Origin: Alphaproteobacteria bacterium
GTDB taxonomy: Bacteria; Pseudomonadota; Alphaproteobacteria; Micavibrionales; Micavibrionaceae
Direction of reading: 5' to 3'
DNA: 5,898 nucleotides
Assembly (NCBI GenBank): GCA_023140905.1
Contig: JAGLKS010000085.1
Location: forward strand, 1-5,898
Positions 1 to 5,898 of this stretch are shown here, piece after piece. The notes under the pieces were generated by a model, which saw only the letters and a list, made by a program, of their open reading frames with translations, ran no database searches and was not told the DNA's origin. Position 1 is the stretch's first letter, and every line of letters begins with the position of its first letter. The position numbers and the translations under genes were made by a program.

Positions 1-1
1 T

Positions 2-523
2 ATTAATGATTTGTCTGATACGTCTCCTGAAAATATTTTTGTTAAAGACAATACAAAAGAGATATTTGAACATCATTTTGCTCGTGAAACATTTGATATA
101 AGCTATGAGCGAGATCGTGTCGTGTATCATAGTTTTGTCCGTAATTATCTCCATAATAATTTAGCGTCTATTTCTATTACAAAGCACTATGTTGATGCAC
201 AAAAGTTTTCAATGAATTTTCCGGAAATTTTAAAAGGCCCCTTCATTCTAAGCTGTGACAAGGACTATGTTAATATTGACAAAATGTTTCAAGATAGGCA
301 TCAGGATAACGCTTTGTTCCAAAATAGGATTATTGATTTTGAACAATTTTCATTCTATGGCCTTAATAGTCCAGAGGTAGATAATTATGCCTTCCTAGAG
401 AATCAAAAATCTGTGCAAGAGGAGGATTTGTTTAACAATGTGGGTGATGAGCATGTCTATACGGGCCTCGAAAACCAATTGTTGATTGAAACTGCCAACA
501 GGTTAAAAAATTGGGCGCAATAA
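2..523 (+). CDS. Hypothetical protein, C-terminal part (5' end outside window)
   Basis: The reading frame is open from the left edge (Ile-Asn-Asp-Leu-Ser-Asp...) to a TAA at 521-523, giving about 173 residues. A TTG at 11 could be read as a start, but the frame stays open upstream of it and too little upstream sequence is present to judge a ribosome binding site, so I treat the gene as truncated by the window. The visible part is soluble, rich in Asp, Glu, Asn and Phe, with no membrane segment, no signal peptide, no Cys cluster and no motif I recognise. It ends in a helix-like stretch (ENQLLIETANRLKNWAQ). The next gene starts 123 nt downstream on the same strand, with no clear terminator between them. 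Function unknown; that it is coding is supported by the long uninterrupted frame in AT-rich DNA. Confidence 0.7.
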   Translation: MNDLSDTSPENIFVKDNTKEIFEHHFARETFDISYERDRVVYHSFVRNYLHNNLASISITKHYVDAQKFSMNFPEILKGPFILSCDKDYVNIDKMFQDRHQDNALFQNRIIDFEQFSFYGLNSPEVDNYAFLENQKSVQEEDLFNNVGDEHVYTGLENQLLIETANRLKNWAQ

Positions 524-646
524 AAGAATGTGATGCAAATTACTATATACTTGATTCTTAAAAAATTCATTGACGCAATTCTGTACTGTTCTTAAGTTGA
601 ACTACTATAAAAATAATAAACATTAAAGTGAATGTGAAAAACAAGC
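524..646 (+). promoter_or_regulatory. Intergenic region, weak promoter candidate for the membrane-protein gene
   Basis: This AT-rich stretch has no coding potential. It contains a -35-like TTGACG at 570-575 and a separate AT-rich TATAAA at 606-611, but their 30-nt separation is wrong for one sigma-70 promoter. A second -35-like TTGAAC at 597-602 also has no good -10 at 16-18 nt. The region could hold a promoter, but I cannot assign its elements. No hairpin terminator for the upstream gene is visible. Confidence 0.25.
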
Positions 647-1486
647 ATGGCAAGTTTTGACTTCATAGAAGCATCAGCAAAGGGATATGAGTTTTCATGG
701 CGTGAGCGCTCTTATTTGTTGCGTGCGGCTATTCCTCTTATTTTGGTTAAATTTTTTTGTACCTTAGCTATTTATTTTTTTAATATTCCAAATCAGAGTT
801 TATTAAGCGGGTTTGTTCATATACCGGCTTATGTGGTTGAGGCTCTGTATATGATTAGCGTTATTCGCTTTATTGTTTTTCGAGAGCCGCTTTTTAATTT
901 TAGAGCGATGGCTCAGTTTGTTATTAATATGAAAAGCGAAACAAAAGATAAAAGTAGTTCTTCGGCACAACACAAGGTTGTTTCTAATGAAAAGACGCAG
1001 ATGTTTAAAGCCGGGGTGGTATTCTATTTGCTTATTAAAACAATTCAAACAGCAATGACCGGTGCGTTACTTGAATATAGCCAGACGATTGATCCACAAG
1101 CATCATCGCAGGTAACGCCACCAAATATGCTCAGCGTGTTATTTGCCCTGATCGTAGTTGCGGGAATGTTATGGGCGTTTCGTCTGATTTGGTTATATAT
1201 TCCAGTGACGCTGGGCTATTCAATAAAGGGATTTTTGGCGCACGCAAAAGGGATGATGAGTTCTTTTAGCATGTTTGCAACATGGTTTATGTGCTATCTG
1301 CCGCTTGTTGTTTTATTTACCGGGGTTTTTATGGTTGTTGATATGGTTATCCCTTCAGACACAATATTGCAGGTTATTATACATGATGTTATCAGAATTT
1401 CCGGGGAAATTATGATTGCGGTGGTGCAAATAACAGCTATGACGTTTGGCTTTGTTGAGCTATTAACGGGTCGCCGGATGAAGTAA
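647..1486 (+). CDS. Unrecognised polytopic membrane protein (about six TM segments)
   Basis: The product is 279 residues. Hydrophobic segments lie near residues 24-46, 55-78, 119-141, 161-186, 207-235 and 241-272, predicting an integral inner-membrane protein with about six helices and no cleavable signal peptide. Between segments 2 and 3 is a hydrophilic, Ser- and Lys-rich loop (about 93-118, including KDKSSSSAQHK), and the C-terminus is basic (GRRMK), which suggests both face the cytoplasm. I do not recognise a transporter or enzyme motif. The ATG at 647 has only a poor Shine-Dalgarno; the in-frame ATG at 632 is followed at once by TGA, so it cannot be the start. The ferredoxin gene begins 44 nt after the stop on the same strand, suggesting an operon, but this does not define the function. 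Confidence 0.85.
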   Translation: MASFDFIEASAKGYEFSWRERSYLLRAAIPLILVKFFCTLAIYFFNIPNQSLLSGFVHIPAYVVEALYMISVIRFIVFREPLFNFRAMAQFVINMKSETKDKSSSSAQHKVVSNEKTQMFKAGVVFYLLIKTIQTAMTGALLEYSQTIDPQASSQVTPPNMLSVLFALIVVAGMLWAFRLIWLYIPVTLGYSIKGFLAHAKGMMSSFSMFATWFMCYLPLVVLFTGVFMVVDMVIPSDTILQVIIHDVIRISGEIMIAVVQITAMTFGFVELLTGRRMK

Positions 1487-1530
1487 GTCGGATGAATCAG
1501 GTAAGCATAAATCGCTAAAAGAGGACTATA

Positions 1531-1845
1531 ATGAAAGTCTATGTTACGGATTTAGAAAAAACGCAGCATGAATTAGAAGCTGTGGAAGGCTGGCGGCTTA
1601 TGGAGATTATTCGCGAATATAATTTGCCAATTAAAGCAGAATGCGGTGGGGCATGTGCTTGTGCTACGTGCCATGTCTATGTTGATGATGATTGGATGGA
1701 TAAAATCCCAGAAATGCGTGAAGATGAAGAAGAAATGCTGGATTCTGCTTTTGATGTTCAAGATAATTCCCGTTTATCCTGTCAGATTATCTTAAATGAA
1801 AATTTGGATGGTCTATGTGTGACGTTAGCAAAAAATCCAGATTAG
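1531..1845 (+). CDS. [2Fe-2S] ferredoxin, adrenodoxin type
   Basis: The product is 104 residues, the usual length for this family. The [2Fe-2S] ligands are visible as Cys38-X5-Cys44-X2-Cys47 in the motif CGGACACATCHVYV, with the fourth ligand Cys84 in SRLSCQ. This spacing is that of vertebrate adrenodoxin, E. coli Fdx and the alphaproteobacterial FdVI/FdxB ferredoxins, not the plant type. The acidic stretch at 61-71 (EMREDEEEMLD) matches the helix that docks redox partners in this family. Its expected role is cytoplasmic one-electron transfer, for example in Fe-S cluster assembly or to monooxygenases or haem-modifying enzymes; the partner is unknown. No isc genes are adjacent. The start has a good ribosome binding site (GAGGA at 1521-1525, 5-nt spacing). 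It lies 44 nt downstream of the membrane-protein gene and ends at a strong terminator. Confidence 0.96.
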   Translation: MKVYVTDLEKTQHELEAVEGWRLMEIIREYNLPIKAECGGACACATCHVYVDDDWMDKIPEMREDEEEMLDSAFDVQDNSRLSCQIILNENLDGLCVTLAKNPD

Positions 1846-1862
1846 TATTCCCATCGGGGATA
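1846..1862 (+). other. Stem-loop directly after the ferredoxin stop codon
   Basis: TATTCCC (1846-1852), a 3-nt loop ATC, and GGGGATA (1856-1862) form a 7-bp stem with one G-U pair, starting at the base after the TAG. It may block 3' exonucleases. Its right arm can also pair with ATCCC at 1869-1873, which overlaps the left arm of the following terminator, so the structures are partly mutually exclusive. Confidence 0.4.
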
Positions 1863-1870
1863 GTCAAAAT

Positions 1871-1897
1871 CCCTCGCTTTATAGGCGAGGGTTGTTT
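1871..1897. terminator. Bidirectional intrinsic terminator between convergent genes
   Basis: CCCTCGC (1871-1877) and GCGAGGG (1885-1891) form a perfect GC-rich 7-bp stem with a 7-nt loop. On the + strand it is followed by TTGTTT. On the - strand the stem is followed by ATTTTGA. It sits 25 nt after the ferredoxin stop and 21 nt beyond the stop of the opposing kamA-like gene, so it can end transcripts from both sides. Confidence 0.85.
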
Positions 1898-1912
1898 AGG
1901 TTTTAGAGACAC

Positions 1913-3382
1913 TTAATCAATGAGTTTGGCAATATCAGGGCAGTTTTCTTCGCCTATTCTTTGGTCATGAATGACATCTTCTTCTGTGTAATCATCCAGC
2001 CATAAAGCTTGCGGGTTGCTTTTGAGAATAATTACGCCGCCCAGTTCTTCTACATTGGGCGCACGGTGTTTCTTCAAAATAACCAAACCATTGCTTTTAC
2101 TCGTGCTATCAGGTCTTGTTGTCTTGTTTTCAAGGCCTGTTACGCTGATGATTTCAAGTTTACCGCGTTTTGTAGACATAGCTATGCGTGAACGACCATC
2201 ATCTGACAAGCCTTCCATTGCTTTTTTGTGAATCCACCAAGCTTCTTCAAGAGGAATGGAAAATGCTTTATAGCCTAGAATTGTCCGGTTCTGGAATATA
2301 TATTTAGGCTTAACACTACATCGGTTTAGCTCTTGATGCAGAATATGCAAAACTTTAGGATCGTCATTAACACCGGAGATTATCGGTGTTTGATTTTGTA
2401 TTGTAACAAAGCTCAATGATTTAAGAGCTTCAAGCGCTCTTGTACTTTCATTCATCCATTTAAAGCCCGTACCACTGTCATTTTCTACGTAATTTCCATT
2501 CTCATCCCGGAATAAAAATTCATCAGGGTGAGAGTAATGGATAACGAAATTTATACGCATATCCGGGTATTTTTTACGTACGATTGAAAGTGTTTCAATA
2601 AAGGCATCATCAATACGTTCGGGCATGAATGATAATTCTCTGGTACCAATGCGGGCAATTTGCACATTAGCGCTGCCTATGGCATCGAGATATTCGAATA
2701 TTCGTCTGTTACTAAGAGTGAGAGGGTCGCCACCTGAAATAAGAGCTTCACGAATCGGAAGAATTTTTTCTCCTGTTTCGGGATCAATGCTGTTATTATC
2801 AGCAACTTTTTTGTTCTGCTCTATAATATAGTTCTTAAGTGCTTCCGGCTTTGCAACGAATTTTCCTGTCAGGCTTGCACCGTCAATGAAGTCATTACGA
2901 TAACAATGCGCGCACATTCCAGCGCAGCCTGGTGCAGCTAAAATCAGAACAGTTTCATCATATTTATGCAAAACTCCACCATGTAATCCGTCTCCTTCAG
3001 GAGAATAGCTTAGTTGACTGGATGGGTCCGCTTCACCGCTCATATCCGTGAAGGACGAAAGTCTTGGAGAAATAATTTTTCCAGCAGCTTTGCTAGGAGG
3101 CATTTTAGGAACCAAAACTTTTCCATCCGGTGATTTGTATTCTTTGCCAGCGGCTATGGCTGTGTAATGCTCATTGGTTTTGAAACGGACGTCACGGTTT
3201 GTGTTATCTGCCTGAATTTCTTTAAGAGCGTTAAATTCTTCTTCATCGATTAATTCACTCATGATTGAAGAAATTTTAGAATCCCCGATGTTTCCCCCTG
3301 CAATTTTTGGCAAAGCAGCCATGTTTGATTCAGGAATAATAGGTGCATCAGAGGAGGTCAATTTTTGTGCGTGACTTGACAT
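1913..3382 (-). CDS. KamA-family radical SAM protein (lysine 2,3-aminomutase-like)
   Basis: From the chosen start (complement of 3380-3382) the product is 489 residues. That ATG has AGAAAGGG 7 nt upstream; the in-frame ATG at 3457 would add 25 residues but has its nearest GGAG 19 nt away. Numbering from the chosen start: residues 1-125 are a hydrophilic N-terminal region; the radical-SAM cluster motif CAGMCAHC gives Cys153, Cys157 and Cys160, preceded by LLHKYDE-like LHKYDETVLILAAPG and followed by YRNDF; then comes LISGGDPLTLS, the SAM-binding GGDPL motif. The PLP lysine is probably Lys408 in STKRGKLEI, where classical enzymes have PGGGGK. Family members use SAM, PLP and a [4Fe-4S] cluster for 1,2-amino shifts on lysine or glutamate, or on EF-P (EpmB). 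The protein is longer than Clostridium lysine aminomutase (about 416) and EpmB (about 340), and no efp/epm gene is adjacent. The C-terminal Zn-binding Cys cluster of clostridial enzymes is not seen. Family assignment is firm; the substrate is open. Confidence 0.9.
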   Translation of the reverse strand: MSSHAQKLTSSDAPIIPESNMAALPKIAGGNIGDSKISSIMSELIDEEEFNALKEIQADNTNRDVRFKTNEHYTAIAAGKEYKSPDGKVLVPKMPPSKAAGKIISPRLSSFTDMSGEADPSSQLSYSPEGDGLHGGVLHKYDETVLILAAPGCAGMCAHCYRNDFIDGASLTGKFVAKPEALKNYIIEQNKKVADNNSIDPETGEKILPIREALISGGDPLTLSNRRIFEYLDAIGSANVQIARIGTRELSFMPERIDDAFIETLSIVRKKYPDMRINFVIHYSHPDEFLFRDENGNYVENDSGTGFKWMNESTRALEALKSLSFVTIQNQTPIISGVNDDPKVLHILHQELNRCSVKPKYIFQNRTILGYKAFSIPLEEAWWIHKKAMEGLSDDGRSRIAMSTKRGKLEIISVTGLENKTTRPDSTSKSNGLVILKKHRAPNVEELGGVIILKSNPQALWLDDYTEEDVIHDQRIGEENCPDIAKLID

Positions 3383-3389
3383 TTCCAAA

Positions 3390-3397
3390 CCCTTTCT
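3390..3397 (-). promoter_or_regulatory. Ribosome binding site that decides the kamA-like start
   Basis: On the minus strand this reads AGAAAGGG, ending 7 nt before the ATG at 3382-3380. The longer alternative start at 3457 has no comparable site at proper spacing. This supports the shorter protein and puts 3383-3457 in the untranslated leader. Confidence 0.6.
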
Positions 3398-3416
3398 TTG
3401 CACGGTCTGCGTGCAA
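3398..3416. promoter_or_regulatory. Perfect inverted repeat in the kamA-like leader (operator or RNA hairpin)
   Basis: TTGCACG (3398-3404), a 5-nt spacer GTCTG, and CGTGCAA (3410-3416) make a perfect 7-bp dyad. On the kamA-like transcript it lies directly before the AGAAAGGG ribosome binding site and 15 nt before the start codon. It could be a repressor operator or a leader hairpin affecting ribosome access. No run of T follows it on the minus strand, so it is not a terminator. A lone TTGCAC half-copy occurs at 3590-3595. Confidence 0.45.
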
Positions 3417-3650
3417 TACAAATTGTGAATGTTACAAAAACGCTCGAAGTCTAACATGATATTCTGAAATATTACACTCCTTTGTTGTGGAGTTTTTGCT
3501 TAAGGAGACGTGTCTCTAAGTTATTGAACGGGGTGCTAAGCTTTAATTATGGCTAGATCAAGGATAAATAGCATGCTTATCATAAACTGTTGCACTTCAA
3601 GTTGTTTTCACAAATAAATACATCTGGATGAGGTATCTTGTTAAATTTCT

Positions 3651-3680
3651 CTTGAAACTTCTAAAAACAGGCGTTAATAG
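3651..3680 (+). promoter_or_regulatory. Candidate groES promoter with heat-shock-like -35
   Basis: CTTGAAA at 3651-3657 matches the -35 element of RpoH (sigma-32) promoters exactly and is a fair sigma-70 -35 (TTGAAA). The -10 is weak: TAATAG at 3675-3680 with 17-nt spacing, or GTTAAT at 3673-3678 with 15-nt spacing. The GC-rich CCCCAT-type -10 of E. coli RpoH promoters is absent. If this is used, transcription would start near 3687, placing the stem-loop at 3688-3709 at the very 5' end of the mRNA. Confidence 0.4.
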
Positions 3681-3687
3681 TTATCTC

Positions 3688-3709
3688 TGCATGGAGGAGG
3701 CTCCACGCA
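3688..3709 (+). promoter_or_regulatory. Stem-loop in the groES leader covering a strong Shine-Dalgarno
   Basis: TGGAG (3692-3696), loop GAGG, and CTCCA (3701-3705) form a 5-bp stem. It is extended past one A/C mismatch by TGC (3688-3690) with GCA (3707-3709). The GGAGGAGG at 3693-3700 is thus half in the stem and half in the loop, and the outer pair touches the ATG at 3709. A near direct repeat of 12 nt, GCATGGAGGAGG at 3689 and GCATGGAAGGGG at 3707 (10 of 12 identical), overlaps it. Confidence 0.45.
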
Positions 3710-3798
3710 TGGAAGGGGTTTCTGGGCCTTGCTTTGGAAAAAGAAGGCGGAAAACCTGCTTGTTAAACCATAAAAGAGAAAAGGAGATACGAAAATGA
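3709..3798 (+). CDS. Possible 29-codon leader ORF, overlapping the groES start
   Basis: ATG at 3709 is preceded by GGAGGAGG at an 8-nt spacing, one of the strongest Shine-Dalgarno sequences in the window. It opens a 29-codon frame ending in TGA at 3796-3798. That stop overlaps the groES ATG (3795-3797) as ATGA, the usual geometry for translational coupling. The peptide is very basic (KRRRK near residues 11-15; HKREKEIRK at the end) with two Cys and has no homologue that I know. An in-frame ATG at 3691 would add six residues but has no ribosome binding site. It may be a regulatory leader peptide whose translation controls groES, or a chance frame: its last codons are constrained by the groES Shine-Dalgarno, and the length is too short for codon statistics. 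Confidence 0.35.
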   Translation: MEGVSGPCFGKRRRKTCLLNHKREKEIRK

Positions 3799-3811
3799 AC
3801 TTTCGTCCTTT
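3780..3811 (+). promoter_or_regulatory. Candidate RNA thermometer: hairpin enclosing groES Shine-Dalgarno and start
   Basis: AAAGG (3780-3784, part of the Shine-Dalgarno) pairs with CCTTT (3807-3811), and ACGAAA (3789-3794) pairs with TTTCGT (3801-3806). The ATGAAC loop holds the start codon, and AGAT (3785-3788) is a bulge. The eleven mostly A-U pairs would melt easily, as in known heat-sensing structures. The right arm encodes the conserved FRPL of GroES, so only the left arm is free to vary. Confidence 0.4.
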
Positions 3812-4082
3812 ACATGATCGCGTTCTAGTTCGTCGCGCGGAAGCTGAAACAAAAACAGCAGGCGGCATTATTATCCCAGGTACAGCAGAAGAAAAACCGT
3901 CAGAAGGTGAAATCGTTGCCGCAGGTAGTGGTTACATTAATGATGATGGTCAGGTTCGTGCGCTGGATGTGAAAGTAGGAGATCGTGTGATCTTCTCTAA
4001 ATGGGCCGGCACAGAAGTCACTATTGATGGTGAAGATCTGATGGTTATGAAGGAGTCCGATATTATCGGAATCGTTGGCTAG
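3795..4082 (+). CDS. groES: GroES, 10-kDa co-chaperonin (Hsp10)
   Basis: The 95-residue product has the full length of the family. It begins with the conserved [14 protein letters not shown] strand and has the mobile loop at about residues 17-34 ([17 protein letters not shown]), whose hydrophobic tripeptide Ile25-Ile27 docks on the GroEL apical domain. It continues with GEIVAAGSG, the [16 protein letters not shown] barrel strands and the C-terminal [16 protein letters not shown] heptamer of this protein caps the GroEL ring in the cytoplasm and closes the folding chamber in an ATP-dependent cycle. The start has AAGGAG (3781-3786) 8 nt upstream. groEL follows on the same strand. Regulation is likely by heat-shock sigma factor or leader RNA structure, because no CIRCE site is apparent. 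Confidence 0.99.
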   Translation: MNFRPLHDRVLVRRAEAETKTAGGIIIPGTAEEKPSEGEIVAAGSGYINDDGQVRALDVKVGDRVIFSKWAGTEVTIDGEDLMVMKESDIIGIVG

Positions 4083-4096
4083 AAGCGTTCCGCATT

Positions 4097-4121
4097 TCCA
4101 CGTGGACAGTGTCAGACATTG
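4097..4121. repeat. Two adjacent dyads in the groES-groEL gap
   Basis: TCCACGTGGA (4097-4106) is a perfect 10-bp palindrome. It is followed directly by CAGTGTCAGACATTG (4107-4121), a 15-bp dyad with a single G/T mismatched pair. Their loops are too small for stable RNA hairpins, so protein binding to DNA is the more likely use, if any. A weak promoter-like pair overlaps: TGGACA (4103-4108) and TATTAT (4128-4133), with a long 19-nt spacer. Confidence 0.3.
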
Positions 4122-4150
4122 CTTATGTATTATACTTATGTGTTTTATAT

Positions 4151-4192
4151 GTGCGTTTTGTCTTCCTAGCCGCGAAAAATGCGCTTTGCTTT
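4151..4192 (+). terminator. Stem-loop between groES and groEL (attenuator or processing site)
   Basis: GTGCGTTTT (4151-4159) pairs with AAAATGCGC (4176-4184) over nine base pairs, two of them G-U, around a 16-nt loop, followed by TTTGCTTTG. The broken U-run makes it at most a partial terminator. A groES-groEL intergenic hairpin where the transcript is cleaved has been described in Agrobacterium tumefaciens; a similar role would let the cell make different amounts of GroES and GroEL. Confidence 0.45.
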
Positions 4193-4234
4193 GTAATGCT
4201 TAAATAAATAATGATTAAACAAATATAAATATAG

Positions 4235-5898
<1,664 letters not shown>

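Larger units (their letters stand above)
3383..3690. other. Divergent intergenic region between the kamA-like gene and groES
   Basis: No gene is supported here. Besides the operator-like dyad nearest kamA, it holds several small dyads: ACTCC/GGAGT (3476-3480 and 3489-3493), GAGAC-GT-GTCTC (3505-3516) with outer arms CTTA/TAAG (3499-3502 and 3517-3520), and GATAA-N9-TTATC (3563-3581) around AGCATGCT. These may be regulator sites for one or both divergent genes. A clear sigma-70 promoter for the kamA-like gene could not be found on the minus strand. No convincing CIRCE (HrcA operator) is present. Confidence 0.5.

Noticed and set aside
803..1048. 81-residue reading frame opposite the membrane-protein gene
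   Set aside because: Composition is that of the reverse complement of hydrophobic codons; no ribosome binding site or recognisable protein. The same holds for the minus-strand frames opposite the ferredoxin and groEL and the plus-strand frames opposite the kamA-like gene.
1900..1912. CRISPR-repeat-like GTTTTAGAG start
   Set aside because: It occurs once, with no repeated units or spacers; a chance resemblance to type II repeats.
3383..3457. N-terminal extension of the kamA-like protein from the ATG at 3457 (514 residues)
   Set aside because: No ribosome binding site at usable distance; the ATG at 3382 has AGAAAGGG 7 nt upstream, and the extension would run through the dyad.
3471..3498. Degenerate CIRCE element
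   Set aside because: The best alignment matches about 6 of 9 and 5 of 9 positions in the two arms; the half-site at 3531-3539 has no partner.
3674..3868. Minus-strand 64-residue frame across the groES start
   Set aside because: It is antisense to the conserved groES N-terminus and the leader, low-complexity (Arg/Ser/Phe-rich), with no family resemblance.
4125..4169. Short ORF in the groES-groEL gap
   Set aside because: Fourteen codons with no Shine-Dalgarno, in AT-rich DNA.

Overview
The window reads as chromosomal DNA of an AT-rich alphaproteobacterium. The evidence is the alphaproteobacterial character of GroEL (the RGYLSPYF and [14 protein letters not shown] stretches) and of GroES (KTAGGIIIP mobile loop), plus a short adrenodoxin-type [2Fe-2S] ferredoxin of the kind common in that class. 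I cannot name a genus. No tRNA, rRNA, CRISPR array, insertion sequence or phage gene is visible.

Layout, left to right. (1) The C-terminal part of an unrecognised acidic protein enters from the left edge (+). (2) An unrecognised protein with about six membrane segments (+) is followed 44 nt later by the [2Fe-2S] ferredoxin (+); the two are probably co-transcribed. (3) A strong bidirectional hairpin terminator separates the ferredoxin from a convergent radical-SAM gene of the KamA (lysine 2,3-aminomutase-like) family (-). (4) A regulatory region of about 410 bp separates the divergent kamA-like gene and groES. (5) groES (+) and groEL (+) follow. They are separated by an unusually long 182-nt gap containing a stem-loop, and groEL runs off the right edge inside its GGM tail.

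The groESL genes encode the Hsp60/Hsp10 folding chamber. The ferredoxin is a general low-potential electron carrier. The KamA-like enzyme needs a reductant for its [4Fe-4S] cluster, so a link to the ferredoxin is possible but rests only on adjacency.

The gene content is ordinary; the most interesting structure is in the groES leader. A possible 29-codon basic leader ORF (3709-3798) has a strong Shine-Dalgarno that lies in a hairpin, and its stop overlaps the groES start as ATGA. The groES Shine-Dalgarno and start codon can themselves fold into a second hairpin with the first groES codons, a candidate RNA thermometer. No good CIRCE element is present. The KamA-like protein also appears to lack both aspartates that bind the lysine side chain in true lysine 2,3-aminomutase, which suggests another substrate.
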